Positions 26,892 through 36,789 of a stretch of DNA of 64,000 nt are shown piece by piece. Position numbers and translations under genes: made by a program. The stretch lies in assembly GCF_001278805.1 (NCBI RefSeq), contig NZ_CP012602.1, positions 971,001-1,035,000 on the forward strand, written 5' to 3'. The notes beneath the pieces were generated by a model. The model saw nothing but the letters and a program-made list of their open reading frames with translations. It had not been told where the DNA came from and did not search any database. Positions within the stretch are counted from its first letter, which is position 1. Each line of letters starts with the position of its first letter. This DNA comes from Bacillus sp. FJAT-18017 (GTDB lineage Bacteria > Bacillota > Bacilli > Bacillales > Cytobacillaceae).

Positions 26892-28181
26892 TTAAGTAAG
26901 CACGTATTGAATAACAAAATTGCTGAAAAACAGAATGGCAATAAAATATAGCACCGGATGAACTTCCTTCCCTTTCCCCAACAAAAGCTTCAACAGCGGG
27001 TATAGAACAAAGCCAATTGCCATACCATCTGCAATGCTATAGGTTAATGGGATTAACACAATAATTAATAGTGCCGGAAAGCTCTCTGATAAGTCTTCCA
27101 TAGAAATATGAACGATGTTTTGCAACATAATGACGCCTATTAAAATCAGGATGGGCGAAACTGCGCTTGATGGAACAATTTTAATAATTGGGATGAACAA
27201 GACCGAGACAAGAAACAATAGTCCGGTCACTATGGAAGTTAACCCTGTTCTTCCGCCGGCTGTTATTCCAGCTGCTGATTCTACTGATGCAACAGTGGGA
27301 CTTGTACCAAATATTCCGGAAGCTAAAACCGAAATACCTGTTGCCTGCAGTGCTTTTTTACTGCCTTGAGAGCGGTTCAACATCTTGGTGTGTCCATGGA
27401 TTAAACCGATATTTTCAAACACAACCACCATGGCAAGAGATAGTGAAGTTAGCCAGAAGACGATATTCCCTGCTTGTGCCCACGATAGTTGCCCGAACAC
27501 GCCAAAATATGCTTCAAAAGATGGCATTGTAAGGGAAATCCCTTCGAGGTCGGTTCGTCCCATCCAAATTGCTAACACCGATGTAATTACAATACTTAAA
27601 AGTAGGTTCCCTGGTACATTTTTGATGAATAATAGAACCGTGATGATCAAACCAATAATTGTGGAAATTGCTGTTGGACTGCTTAAATCTCCAATTGCGA
27701 GCAGGGTGTGCTCGGAACTCGTAATAATACCAGCATTGTCAAACCCAATTAATATCAGTAACATTCCGATACCGATGTTTATGGCTTCCTTTAAGGAAGT
27801 AGGAATCGAGGTTGTTATAACTTTCGCTATCGGTGTAAAAGCAATGACCACGAAGATCAGCCCTGTCACGAAAACCATCGCCAATGCTTCCTGCCAAGTA
27901 AATCCCCCTGATTGAACGATTGTATAAGTGAACATCGCATTGAGCCCCATACCGGGAATCAGAAGAATAGGGGTGTTACTCCAAAAACCAATAATTAAAC
28001 ACCCGAAGAAACTAGTTAATATTGTCGCAATGATTCCTGCCTCCAGCGGAATACCCGCTTCAGCCAATATCGTTGCATTGACAATAATAATGTAGACTAC
28101 GGTTATATATGAAATAAAACCAGCAGAAAATTCTTTTGAAAGTGTCGTACCATGTTGCTGTAATTTAAATAGATGTTCCAT
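26892..28181 (-). CDS. NCS2-family purine permease (AzgA-like)
   Basis: 429 residues, about 12-14 hydrophobic helices. The family marks are PGMGLNAMFTYTIV (TM3), KEAINIGIGMLLILIG, and the FGTSPTVASVESAAGI loop with TAGGRTGLTS, the azaguanine/hypoxanthine-adenine permease group rather than the uracil/xanthine group. It imports nucleobases with protons. AAAGGAG precedes ATG 28181. The divergent LysR gene at 28444 probably regulates it. The exact base is not predictable. Confidence 0.88.
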   Translation of the reverse strand: MEHLFKLQQHGTTLSKEFSAGFISYITVVYIIIVNATILAEAGIPLEAGIIATILTSFFGCLIIGFWSNTPILLIPGMGLNAMFTYTIVQSGGFTWQEALAMVFVTGLIFVVIAFTPIAKVITTSIPTSLKEAINIGIGMLLILIGFDNAGIITSSEHTLLAIGDLSSPTAISTIIGLIITVLLFIKNVPGNLLLSIVITSVLAIWMGRTDLEGISLTMPSFEAYFGVFGQLSWAQAGNIVFWLTSLSLAMVVVFENIGLIHGHTKMLNRSQGSKKALQATGISVLASGIFGTSPTVASVESAAGITAGGRTGLTSIVTGLLFLVSVLFIPIIKIVPSSAVSPILILIGVIMLQNIVHISMEDLSESFPALLIIVLIPLTYSIADGMAIGFVLYPLLKLLLGKGKEVHPVLYFIAILFFSNFVIQYVLT

Positions 28182-28198
28182 GTTTATCTCCTTTAATT

Positions 28199-28349
28199 GT
28201 CTAGCTCCAGCGCCTATCGCCTAGCGAACTTCAGGCCTCCTCCCTACGATAAGTCATCATCGAATCGCTATCGCTCTTCGTGATTCCTTTATCTCAGTCG
28301 AAGCCCCTCCAGTTTGTACGGCGATGACCAAGGCGCTTGCGCTTTTCTT
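28199..28349. repeat. Dispersed 'CTAGCTCCAGCGCC' palindromic element
   Basis: It starts TGTCTAGCTCCAGCGCCTA and ends AAGGCGCTTGCGCTTTTCTT, a composition and pair of ends I know from dispersed intergenic repeats in many Bacillus-group genomes. The AGCGCC and GGCGCT ends are complementary. It lies between the permease and the LysR gene and may form a long hairpin in the permease leader. Confidence 0.65.
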
Positions 28350-28443
28350 GTTTTCCGTTCGTTATCGTAACATGGACATCTCTATATGAAAAATATATAA
28401 TTTATATGAAAACCATATATTTTTTAAATGAAGGAAGATAACG

Positions 28444-29322
28444 ATGGACATTAAACAATTACGGTATTTCATAGCGATAGCTGAGGAAAAGAATATAACA
28501 GCCGCTGCAAATCGGCTTCACATGTCTCAGCCGCCTCTTAGCATAGTGTTGAAGCAATTAGAGGATGAACTCGGTGTAAAATTGATTGAGAGAAATGGAA
28601 AGAGTATGGAGTTAACCGATAAGGGACATATACTCTATCAACGCGCCCGGCAAGTAGTGAATAGTTTTGAAGAAATTAAAAATGAAATAGAGGATACAGA
28701 AGAGGGGAAAAAGGGCGCGCTAAACATAGGAATTAATACACTATCGGTATCAGGATTTCCGGAAATGCTTCAATCCTTTCACCAAAATTATCCCCTTGTG
28801 TTGATAAAAATTGTTCAAAATGATTCTATTTATTTAGCTGAAATGGTTAAAAAGCGGGCAATCGAAATCGCTTTTGTCCGTCTTCCACTGGAACATCAAG
28901 ATTTGACTTATCATCCTCTTATTAATGAACCTTTCATTTTCGTGAGCAAAAATGAGCTAGAAACTATATCCTTGGAAGAAGTTTCACGCATGCCGCTTAT
29001 TATTCCTAGTACAGAGGGCTTGGGGATCTATAATACGATTCTTGAGGCGTTTGCCAGGCAAAAGCTTCAGCTTACAAAGATTGCTGAATGCTCTGATATG
29101 CATGTATTAATGGAATTGGTTCGGGCTGGAATGGGGGTAACGATTGTGCCAAAGTCTGTTTTTGATGTGTACGGGGGAAAAACACTTTACGGGGCACCAA
29201 TAACCAATGGCAATATGAACTCTTCTTTAGGAGTCATTTGGCTTGAACATCATTTTGTCTCTACACCTGCCAAAAATTTCGTGAAACTGGTAGGGGAATA
29301 TTATAAACATTTATCACAATAG
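28444..29322 (+). CDS. LysR-family regulator
   Basis: 292 residues: N-terminal winged HTH (MDIKQLRYFIAIAEEKNIT, AANRLHMSQPPLSIVLKQLE) and a periplasmic-binding-like effector domain. It is of the CysL/GltC-type length. GAAGGAAG precedes the ATG. It is transcribed away from the NCS2 permease with the palindromic repeat between them, so control of the permease is likely. The effector is unknown. Confidence 0.88.
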   Translation: MDIKQLRYFIAIAEEKNITAAANRLHMSQPPLSIVLKQLEDELGVKLIERNGKSMELTDKGHILYQRARQVVNSFEEIKNEIEDTEEGKKGALNIGINTLSVSGFPEMLQSFHQNYPLVLIKIVQNDSIYLAEMVKKRAIEIAFVRLPLEHQDLTYHPLINEPFIFVSKNELETISLEEVSRMPLIIPSTEGLGIYNTILEAFARQKLQLTKIAECSDMHVLMELVRAGMGVTIVPKSVFDVYGGKTLYGAPITNGNMNSSLGVIWLEHHFVSTPAKNFVKLVGEYYKHLSQ

Positions 29323-29426
29323 ATAATGAAGATTGGCAACTACAAAAAAAGTTCGTGTAAATTTGTTCCAAAGATAAAGAGTCATTTATAATACTAATAA
29401 AGCCAGTTTCCTAAGGAGTTCTAGAT

Positions 29427-30242
29427 ATGGAACAAATCACAACTAAGGTTTTATTAATTGCTGCATTTTTAATGGTCGTAACGACGATAGAAACATTAGC
29501 GTATTCTACGAGAATATCAGGGGCAAGGGTAAAGTTAATTGCCACTGCCTTGTCTTTATTCAGTTCGTTAGTCATCATTTCAAGATTTTCAACAACGATA
29601 CAGCAGCCCTTGACAGCTAAACTTATTGCCGAGGCTCCTAAGGCAAATAAGCTTCAATTCATTGAAGAACAATACCGAATTTTAATCGGTGTTACATCGA
29701 TAGGTGTTTTACTTGGAATCATTTTGTTCCCCACATTTATAAATATTTTTTCAAGAGCAATTGTTCAGCTATCTAAAGAGCGTGGCTCATTAGTTTCACT
29801 ATTAGTTAAACAATTTAATATTTCAGGTTTTAAAAAAGTCATTAAATGTGTAAGGATACCAAGATGGTCATATCTAGAAGGAATTACTTTAAAGACCATT
29901 CCAAAGCGTCTTTTTATTATTAATGTTATTATTTCTGCAGTGTTTACTACCGGTGTTCTTTCCTCGATATATGCTTCAATGTTGGTGCCTAGGGATTTTT
30001 CCCAGGCTGCTATGATGTCCTCTGGAATCATTAATGGAATTGCTACTATTCTACTGACCATATTTGTAGATCCAAAAGCCTCCGTATTGGCTGACAGGGT
30101 AGTTAATAACCAAAGTCAGTATATCTACCTAAAAAGTTACTCTTTAACAATGGTTAGCTCCAAATTTGTGGGAACCATTGCCGCCCAGCTGCTATTTTTA
30201 CCTGCTGCATACTATGTCGCCTGGTTCGCTAAGTGGATTTAA
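29427..30242 (+). CDS. amj: Lipid II flippase Amj family protein
   Basis: 271 residues with about six hydrophobic helices. The TTIETLAYSTRISGARVKLIATALSLF-type start (read in pieces: IETLAYSTRISG, KLIATALSLF) and DPKASVLADRVV near the end match Amj (B. subtilis YdaH), the stress-induced alternative lipid II flippase that can replace MurJ in cell wall synthesis. CTAAGGAG precedes ATG 29427. In B. subtilis amj responds to SigM; I did not identify a SigM promoter here with confidence. Confidence 0.85.
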   Translation: MEQITTKVLLIAAFLMVVTTIETLAYSTRISGARVKLIATALSLFSSLVIISRFSTTIQQPLTAKLIAEAPKANKLQFIEEQYRILIGVTSIGVLLGIILFPTFINIFSRAIVQLSKERGSLVSLLVKQFNISGFKKVIKCVRIPRWSYLEGITLKTIPKRLFIINVIISAVFTTGVLSSIYASMLVPRDFSQAAMMSSGIINGIATILLTIFVDPKASVLADRVVNNQSQYIYLKSYSLTMVSSKFVGTIAAQLLFLPAAYYVAWFAKWI

Positions 30243-30284
30243 GTAAACATCAAATGTGTTTTGAAAATTGGTAGGGGGAGAGGT

Positions 30285-30440
30285 ATGTCTAAAGTGGTTG
30301 ATACTTTTAAAAATATGTTTTTAGACTTATTTTCTATGGGGAAAGGCTTTGTTTATGGATTCATAATGGTTGGATTGTTTATTGGTGGCTGCACTGCTTT
30401 AATATATGGTTTTCTGTTTTTGAAAAACTTAATCTCCTAA
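30285..30440 (+). CDS. Small membrane protein downstream of amj
   Basis: 51 residues with one strong hydrophobic helix (FVYGFIMVGLFIGGCTALIYGF). GGGGGAGAGG lies six bases before ATG 30285, an excellent start. It follows amj by 42 bases and is likely cotranscribed. No family was recognised. Confidence 0.65.
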   Translation: MSKVVDTFKNMFLDLFSMGKGFVYGFIMVGLFIGGCTALIYGFLFLKNLIS

Positions 30441-30477
30441 CAGAAAGTAAGAAAAGCTCTACTTGTACAAACAAAAA

Positions 30478-30509
30478 AGGTATTTGGCCCCACCTACGCC
30501 AAATACCGT
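30478..30509. terminator. Hairpin after the amj unit
   Basis: GGTATTTGG / CCAAATACC stem; it lacks a T tract on the plus strand and is preceded by A residues, so it may serve either strand. Confidence 0.5.
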
Positions 30510-30648
30510 GATAGCCACGCATGCTATCCGCCTATATATGATTTCTTGCAAGATCGATCGATTATAATCATACGTTACTAAATATACCCCGGATATGAAA
30601 AAGGAAAACCTTTTTACTAAATGAAGAGGTTCCGTGGGTGAATATTGC

Positions 30649-31494
30649 CTAGTTTACAAACTTTCCATAATCAGGCTTGGCGATTTCGTCAAAATTTCCA
30701 ACCAGTTTATCTAAACTCTTTGTTAGTAATTCTCCAGACATAGGTAAGCCGTGTCCAGTAACAGCCACAGCTGGTTTTAGTTGCGCTAGCTTAATGACCG
30801 ATGCCTTTGCGGCCTTCCAATCTGTGGTCAGATACCTTGGTGGTCCACTGATTTCCTGTTCCTGTGTTAAAACCTTATATAGATATTCTTGTTTTACAGT
30901 AACAAATGCATCACCTGCTAGTAAGGTCCTGTCATTTTCCCTAAACAAGGAAACATGGCCTGGGGAATGCCCAGGAGTGTGGACCCACTTGAATCCGGTC
31001 ATACGAGGTACACTCCCGTCAGACGGAAGAGTCTGGATATTTTCCCCTAAGTTGATAGGCTCATTAGGAAACATCGGAGACATTTTGGCTACCATCCCGC
31101 CTTCTACCGTAGGATCGGGGTCCGGGTAACTCATTTTTCCAGTAAGGAAAGGCAGCTCTAACTCATGTGCGTAGACAGGAACATCCCACTTCTTGACTAA
31201 GTCGATAACGCTCCCTACATGGTCAAAATGGCCATGTGTTAAAATAATTGCTTTAGGACGGGCATTTTCGCCAAAACGTTCTTCAATTACGGAAATGATC
31301 TCATTGGCTGCTTCCGGCATTCCTGTATCCACTAAAACAAAATCCTTTGTCCCCGGGCTTCCAACTAAGCATAAATTCACAATTTGATTTGTATAGCAAA
31401 ATAGATCAGGCAGAACTTCAACCCCTAGTCCACTTGCTACAGAAGTCGTGGGAATATACTTATAATCCTCACCATAAGATATATCTTTATCCAT
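30649..31494 (-). CDS. MBL-fold hydrolase (glyoxalase II-like)
   Basis: 281 residues with the metal motif THGHFDHVG, then a His in HTPGHSPGHVSLF and the Asp of LLAGDAF, and GHGLPMSG at the end. This is the Lactamase_B group related to glyoxalase II and lactonases. No signal peptide. A monocistronic gene with a good site (AAGGAGG) before ATG 31494. The substrate is unknown. Confidence 0.87.
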   Translation of the reverse strand: MDKDISYGEDYKYIPTTSVASGLGVEVLPDLFCYTNQIVNLCLVGSPGTKDFVLVDTGMPEAANEIISVIEERFGENARPKAIILTHGHFDHVGSVIDLVKKWDVPVYAHELELPFLTGKMSYPDPDPTVEGGMVAKMSPMFPNEPINLGENIQTLPSDGSVPRMTGFKWVHTPGHSPGHVSLFRENDRTLLAGDAFVTVKQEYLYKVLTQEQEISGPPRYLTTDWKAAKASVIKLAQLKPAVAVTGHGLPMSGELLTKSLDKLVGNFDEIAKPDYGKFVN

Positions 31495-31662
31495 GCTTAT
31501 ACCTCCTTAATAACTTCCAACAAGGCTATATTGCACCAATAGTGATATTCATATACTGCTTAATCTTCATTGAGTGCCGGGCTGACCAGGGCTCTGAAAA
31601 TCATTCGATTGTTGTCTTTAAGTATCTAAATTGATTATCGTTTGGCTCACATCGAAATCATT
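31495..31662. other. Intergenic region upstream of the MBL gene
   Basis: Contains the promoter region of the minus-strand MBL gene; no gene or repeat was seen. Confidence 0.3.
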
Positions 31663-31708
31663 AAAAAAGACAAAAACCCCCATTTCTATGAGAGTTTTTG
31701 TCTTTTTA
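31663..31708. terminator. Bidirectional terminator
   Basis: AAAAAGACAAAAAC / GTTTTTGTCTTTTT stem; it can end the MCP transcript on the minus strand. Confidence 0.75.
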
Positions 31709-31793
31709 AAGGTGCTTTTTTAGTGGCCTCTAAAGAACGAGGACCGATGGATATTGAGTAAGTCTTTACCTAGAGGATTCACTTTAAAATTCC

Positions 31794-33482
31794 TTAGTAT
31801 TTACCGAATTCATCATCACTTAATACGATTTGTTGGCGGGATGCTGCCGCTTGTGAGTAAGAGCTTGTTAATTGTTCCTGTGCCAGTTTTTCAAGTACAT
31901 TCTGGTCAAGATTTAAGCTGCTTAAAGAAGGAGAGTCTTTCAGCTTAAACTGGCTTACCTTATGTTTCAGGGTCTCTGCCTGCCCGGATAGTTCCTCGCT
32001 CGCCGCAGCACTTTGTTCCGAGGTTGCGGAGTTGGCTTGGACTACTTGTGAAACTTGGACGATTCCCTGATTAATTTGGCTGATGGCAACTGATTGTTCA
32101 TTCGATGCAAAAGAGATACCATTGATAAGCTCTGCTACCTTGGCTACATCCTCAACGATCTTAGTAAGGGACGCTGCCGTTTCGTTGGCGATCTTAGTGC
32201 CGCCTTCTACCTTGCGGATTGATCCTTCAATCATTTCAGTCGTTTCTTTGGCAGCATTAGCCGATCTCGCTGCCAAGTTGCGTACCTCCTCGGCCACAAC
32301 TGCAAAACCTTTACCATGTTGTCCTGCCCGTGCCGCTTCGACTGCTGCATTTAAGGCAAGGATATTTGTTTGAAAAGCAATCTCATCGATTACTTTGATT
32401 ATCTTTGAAATGCTTTCGGAGGATACGTTAATATCGTCCATTGCTTTTAGCATATCGGTCATTTGGGAATTTCCTTCTTCAGCTCGCTTCATGGCTTCCT
32501 TAGCCAACAGGTTAGCATTATTCGAACTATCGGCGTTCTGTTTTGTTTGTGTGGAAATTTCCTCCACAGTAACAGACAATTGTTCAATTGAACTCGCTTG
32601 CTCTGTAGCACCTTGAGATAACGTTATGCTAGTCTCTGATATCTGTTTTGCACCAGAAGCAACCTGCTCAGATGCAGATCGAACTTCATGGATCAGCTCA
32701 TTCAATTTGTCATTCATTATACGAAGAGCGCTGGCAAGGGCACCAATTTCATCCTTGGTGTCAATGTCTATAGTAATATCCAGATTACCAGCTGCTATTT
32801 GTTCGGCGGCATGAACCATTTTTATTACTGGTTTTTTAACTAGCATAGACATAAAATAACCCAGTAACATAGCAACAATTACAGTACCAATTACGGTAAA
32901 AATAAGAGTGGTGACGGTTTGGTTTGTCTGTTTTTCTATTAGATTTGCTTTCTTCTGGCCATTTTCTTTGGATTGTTTAAATAATTCATCAATATTCTTG
33001 TCAATTTCGTTTGCAAGTGGAACTCCTTCAGCAGAATTGATTACTTTCGCTTCCGCAACCTTGCCTCCCATTCCAAGGGCAATTAACTTTGGATACCACG
33101 CATTATAATTATCGATTGCAACAAGAAGTGCATCATATGTTTGACGCGTTTCCTCATTATCTATTGATTTCCCATACTCTTTAGCGCTTTGCTCGATGGA
33201 AACCATCAATTCATCCAATCTAGCCTTATTTGCTTCCCTAGCTTCTTGGTTATCTGCCAATAACAATGCCCGCGCTGTTGCCCGAAAATCATTCCAATCA
33301 ATACCGACGTTTGCGATATCAGCCGTGGCAACACCATAATCCTTATACAACTCTGTATAGTCGTTATTAATCAATTTCATATTGAAAATAGCAATTGAGC
33401 CGACAACTCCTGTGAAAAGCGAAACGATCATAAAAGCCAAGAGTAACTTGCGGCCAATCTTCATATTGTGAATCCATTTCAT
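31794..33482 (-). CDS. Methyl-accepting chemotaxis protein
   Basis: 562 residues: TM1 at about 12-30, an extracytoplasmic four-helix-bundle sensor (4HB_MCP_1 type, to about 185), TM2 at about 188-210, HAMP, then the MCP signalling domain with the hairpin tip [21 protein letters not shown] (conserved across the family) and Gln/Glu methylation helices. CAGGGGGGAAA precedes ATG 33482. The cheW gene lies just upstream on the same strand, so receptor and coupling protein form one operon. Confidence 0.92.
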   Translation of the reverse strand: MKWIHNMKIGRKLLLAFMIVSLFTGVVGSIAIFNMKLINNDYTELYKDYGVATADIANVGIDWNDFRATARALLLADNQEAREANKARLDELMVSIEQSAKEYGKSIDNEETRQTYDALLVAIDNYNAWYPKLIALGMGGKVAEAKVINSAEGVPLANEIDKNIDELFKQSKENGQKKANLIEKQTNQTVTTLIFTVIGTVIVAMLLGYFMSMLVKKPVIKMVHAAEQIAAGNLDITIDIDTKDEIGALASALRIMNDKLNELIHEVRSASEQVASGAKQISETSITLSQGATEQASSIEQLSVTVEEISTQTKQNADSSNNANLLAKEAMKRAEEGNSQMTDMLKAMDDINVSSESISKIIKVIDEIAFQTNILALNAAVEAARAGQHGKGFAVVAEEVRNLAARSANAAKETTEMIEGSIRKVEGGTKIANETAASLTKIVEDVAKVAELINGISFASNEQSVAISQINQGIVQVSQVVQANSATSEQSAAASEELSGQAETLKHKVSQFKLKDSPSLSSLNLDQNVLEKLAQEQLTSSYSQAAASRQQIVLSDDEFGKY

Positions 33483-33524
33483 GTTTATTTCCCCCTGGTG
33501 TTTTCTTGTATTGTTTTAACTTTA

Positions 33525-33995
33525 TTAATGTACGATGTCATCTATTGCATCTTTATTCAGCAGCATCTCACAGTTCAGCAATAAAGTTGCTTCAGTCCCA
33601 ACCTTGCCAATTGCGTTTACATATTTATTCGGATCATGGCTAAAGTCAGGTGGTGTTACGATGTTTTCCGGCTCAATAGTCAAAACCTCTGATACACTGT
33701 CAACTATTAGCCCCACCGAATAGTCCTGTACTTCAATGACAATAATGCACGTCTGGTCATTATACTCTTTGAATTCCTTTTTGAACCGCAGGCGTACATC
33801 CGTAACCGGTATAATTTTGCCGCGAAGGTTAAGGATGCCGCGGATATAATCCGGTACCTCGGGAATCTCTGTTATCTTCTGAATTCCGATAATCTCCCTA
33901 ACATACTTAATATCAAGACCGAAATTTTCATTTCCCAACATGAACGTTAAATACATTCCTGCTTGGGTATCTTCGTCTTGCAGGATTTCTGACAT
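33525..33995 (-). CDS. cheW: CheW chemotaxis coupling protein
   Basis: 156 residues of CheW fold: YLTFMLGNENFGLDI, VREIIGIQKITEIPEVPDYI, the conserved NLRGKIIPVTDVRLRF and VGLIVDSVSEVL strands. It links receptors to CheA. ATG 33995 is used because CGGAGG lies 8 bases before it; an in-frame start at 34028 precedes that site. Gene order cheW-mcp on one transcript. Confidence 0.9.
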   Translation of the reverse strand: MSEILQDEDTQAGMYLTFMLGNENFGLDIKYVREIIGIQKITEIPEVPDYIRGILNLRGKIIPVTDVRLRFKKEFKEYNDQTCIIVIEVQDYSVGLIVDSVSEVLTIEPENIVTPPDFSHDPNKYVNAIGKVGTEATLLLNCEMLLNKDAIDDIVH

Positions 33996-34193
33996 TGTTA
34001 TCCTCCGTTTCGTGGTGGGGTTCCTCATTGCTGAGTTACAAAAAAAACTAGTTTATTGACCCTTTTAATATCGGTAAATTCATACGAAAGTTTATAAGAA
34101 TTGGGGATAAGAAAAATGTTGATTTTAGTGGTAGCAGGTTAAGAGGGGTGGATGACGAGTTTTAAATCCCAGTTATTCCTTAATCTAAGAAAA

Positions 34194-34230
34194 ATAAAAA
34201 ACGCCCAGGGTTCTAGGCGTTTTTTGCTTT
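34194..34230. terminator. Bidirectional terminator
   Basis: AAAAAACGCC / GGCGTTTTTT stem between the CNNM gene and cheW; it ends the 34258 gene on the minus strand. Confidence 0.8.
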
Positions 34231-34257
34231 ATATTTGGAATTACTCATCACAAAGTT

Positions 34258-35553
34258 TTATATCTTTACAACTTCTAAATAGCGAAGCTGATGGCCATCC
34301 ATTTCGAGAATTTTGAATTTGAATCCTTCTGCTTCGATTTCAGTTATGCTATCCGCATCGGTGGTTTGAGACAGGAACCAGCCGCCAATGGAATCTACAT
34401 CTTCATGAGCAAGGTCTGTTAATAACAGCTTGTTCACATCTTCGATTAAGAGCTTGGCATCGAAAACATAATGGTCTTCACTTAGTTTCCGGATTTCAGG
34501 GATTTCATCCTCATCAAACTCATCCCTGACTTCTCCTACAATTTCTTCAATAATGTCCTCTAAAGTCACAACACCTGATGTACCGCCATATTCATCTACT
34601 AGAATGGCAATATGTGTCCGTTCCTTTTGCATCTTTATGAGTAAATCGTGGATCGGGATTGTTTCAATGGCATAGATTACTGGATTTACGAATGTTTGAA
34701 GATTCATTTGTTCCGGGTTTAATTTCTTTGTAAACTTTGCGGTTAAAAATTCCTTTATGTTAATAAAACCGAGAATGTTATCTTTATCCCCATCTATGAC
34801 GGGATAACGGGTGTAATTTTCTTTTTCAACTATCTTTCGAATGTCCTCCAAGGAGGCATCAATCGAAATAGTCACCATTTCTGTACGGGGAACCATAATT
34901 TCTTTTGCGATTCTTTCATCAAATTCGAAAATGTTGTTCACGTATTTCAATTCATTCTTGTTGATTTCACCGCTCTCATAGCTTTCGGATAATATAATTC
35001 TAAGCTCTTCCTCCGAATGAGCGGTTTCGTGTTCAGAGGCCGGTTTCAAACCAAACACACCTACAAGGACACGGGCGGATCCGTTCAATACCCAGATAAA
35101 AGGATACATAATTTTGTAGAACCAAATAATTGGGCCAGCAAACGCTAGCGTAATGGCTTCAGCCTTTTGAATGGCAACTGTTTTAGGGGCCAATTCACCA
35201 ACGACTACGTGCAGGAAAGTGACGAGCGCAAAGGCAATTGCAAATGACAAGATGCCTGTAAGTGTTTCGCTTAAATTAAAATACTCGAACGCGGGATGCA
35301 AAATTCTTTCCACCGTCGGTTCTCCAAGCCAGCCTAGTCCCAAGGCGGTAATGGTAATTCCCAGCTGACAGGCAGATAAGTACTCATCAAGATGGGTTGT
35401 TACCTTTTTTGCTGCCACGGCACCCTTTCGCCCTTCAGCAATAAGCTGGTCAATCCTTGAAGTTCTAACCTTTACCATCGCAAATTCTGTGGCAACAAAA
35501 AAAGCAGTTAAAGCAATCAATAAAGTAATGAGCAGTAAATTAATAGTTGTCAA
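34258..35553 (-). CDS. CNNM/CorC-type (HlyC) membrane protein
   Basis: 431 residues: DUF21/CNNM transmembrane domain (four helices, [23 protein letters not shown]), a CBS pair ([49 protein letters not shown] read in parts) and a C-terminal CorC_HlyC domain. This architecture belongs to Mg2+/Co2+ efflux proteins such as MpfA and B. subtilis YhdP, although older notes call it hemolysin. The start is TTG 35553, overlapping the stop of a nine-codon leader peptide. Expression probably depends on the hairpin there. Confidence 0.85.
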   Translation of the reverse strand: MTTINLLLITLLIALTAFFVATEFAMVKVRTSRIDQLIAEGRKGAVAAKKVTTHLDEYLSACQLGITITALGLGWLGEPTVERILHPAFEYFNLSETLTGILSFAIAFALVTFLHVVVGELAPKTVAIQKAEAITLAFAGPIIWFYKIMYPFIWVLNGSARVLVGVFGLKPASEHETAHSEEELRIILSESYESGEINKNELKYVNNIFEFDERIAKEIMVPRTEMVTISIDASLEDIRKIVEKENYTRYPVIDGDKDNILGFINIKEFLTAKFTKKLNPEQMNLQTFVNPVIYAIETIPIHDLLIKMQKERTHIAILVDEYGGTSGVVTLEDIIEEIVGEVRDEFDEDEIPEIRKLSEDHYVFDAKLLIEDVNKLLLTDLAHEDVDSIGGWFLSQTTDADSITEIEAEGFKFKILEMDGHQLRYLEVVKI

Positions 35554-35589
35554 CGAGCAGTCTTACCGAAGTAAGACATACACCTCCTA
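35551..35589 (-). promoter_or_regulatory. Leader peptide and UUCG hairpin before the CNNM gene
   Basis: On the minus strand AGGAGGTG is followed at once by ATG starting [13 protein letters not shown], whose TGA overlaps the TTG start of the transporter. The same bases form GTCTTAC-TTCG-GTAAGAC, a 7-bp stem with a C(UUCG)G tetraloop. If the stem folds, the site lies about 8 nt from TTG. Either coupling or structural spacing could drive translation. Confidence 0.6.
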
Positions 35590-35646
35590 GTATTTTGTTA
35601 AATGCGATAAAGCCAAAATTTATAGGCTGAGATTTAACAAGTTCCC

Positions 35647-36054
35647 CTAAGAGTTATTGAGTAATAAAAGCAATGACTGGATTAAAGATATACTTTCCTG
35701 AGAAAGATTTCTTTTTATATCCTCCGGTTTAACGTGGCCAGATTCCTGAAGTTTTGATATAGCTTTTGTTAAATCTGCATCTAAATCCTTGATCTTTAAA
35801 CGAAGTTCAAGAATATCAACTTCTTCGGAATATTTTTTTATAATTTCTTTCTTTATCTCTTCCAATGGAATGTCTTGCTTTTTAAGTTGTTCGATATACT
35901 CAATTCGTTCAATTGAATCCCTATCGTAGTACCGATAGTTAGAAGGGGAACGTTCTGCTTTTAAAAGACCAAGAGTAGTATAATAATCGATGGTTCTTTT
36001 AGTAACATTTGTTAACTCAGCTAATTCACCAATTCTTAGTTTCTCGTTCCCAAT
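35647..36054 (-). CDS. MerR-family regulator with ATT start
   Basis: 135 residues. The N-terminal winged HTH reads EKLRIGELAELTNVTKRTI, DYYTTLGLL and SNYRYYD, a textbook MerR domain; a coiled-coil helix and short C-terminal tail follow. No metal-binding Cys pair is visible. The only start codon in frame next to the site GGAGGGG is ATT 36054; ATG/GTG/TTG starts would remove the DNA-binding domain. This is either a genuine rare start (as in infC) or a mutated ATG. Its effector is unknown. Confidence 0.78.
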   Translation of the reverse strand: MGNEKLRIGELAELTNVTKRTIDYYTTLGLLKAERSPSNYRYYDRDSIERIEYIEQLKKQDIPLEEIKKEIIKKYSEEVDILELRLKIKDLDADLTKAISKLQESGHVKPEDIKRNLSQESISLIQSLLLLLNNS

Positions 36055-36278
36055 GCAACCCCTCCAAACTATAACGTTATGGTTTGATTATATAGATAAA
36101 CTTCTTATATATCAATTAATATTATTGGTAAACAATTGCTAGATTTTTGGGTGGTAGAGTTTTAGGTTCATAGAGAAAAAGTAGGCGTATGGATTCAGGA
36201 AGGATTAAGCGCCTTAATGTTGAATTCCTAATAAAACAAATGAGGACTTTGGTTATGCGTTTTTTAGGAGGTGGATAT

Positions 36279-36697
36279 ATGAATATAGAAATTCATAGTG
36301 ATTTCTCTAAAGCAAACCTGGAAGAAATAAAGGAAGTATATACTTCAGTTGGGTGGACTAAGCATACTAATGAGATAATTAGACAAGTATTCGAAATAAG
36401 TAATGTCATAGCATTAGTCGAAGTGAATGGTAGAATTATTGGGATTGGAAGAGGGATGACAGATGGCGTTTTTAATGCCGCAATTTATGATGTAATAGTT
36501 CATCGGGATTTTCAAAAGCAAGGTATAGAAAAAAAATAATGGAGTTTTTACTTGATAAGCTAAGTGATGTTTCTTGTGTTCATTTAATATCCACAACTGG
36601 TAATGAAGGATTTTACCGTAAACTTGGTTTGAAAAAGCTTAAAACTGGAATGGCACGTTATTTAAATCAAGGTCTAAATGAGGAGTATTTGGAGTAA
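36279..36697 (+). pseudogene. GNAT acetyltransferase, frameshifted
   Basis: An N-terminal half (MNIEIHSDFSKANLEEIKEV ... ALVEVNGRIIGIGRGM, VIVHRDFQKQGI) runs into TAA 36537. Shifting one base in an A8 run (36529-36536) continues with KKIMEFLLDKLSDVSC and EGFYRKLGLKKL, the expected rest of a GNAT domain to TAA 36695. AGGAGGTGG precedes ATG 36279. Either a homopolymer sequencing error or a true frameshift with possible slippage. It is a YjcF/small-molecule-type acetyltransferase; the substrate is unknown. Confidence 0.8.
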
Positions 36698-36789
36698 CTT
36701 CTCTTGCCTTCAAACGGTGCAGTTCAGGGTATGAAGAATTATTAATTTTTGAGTCGAAATTATTATTGTTAAGAGCCAAGGAGATTTTC

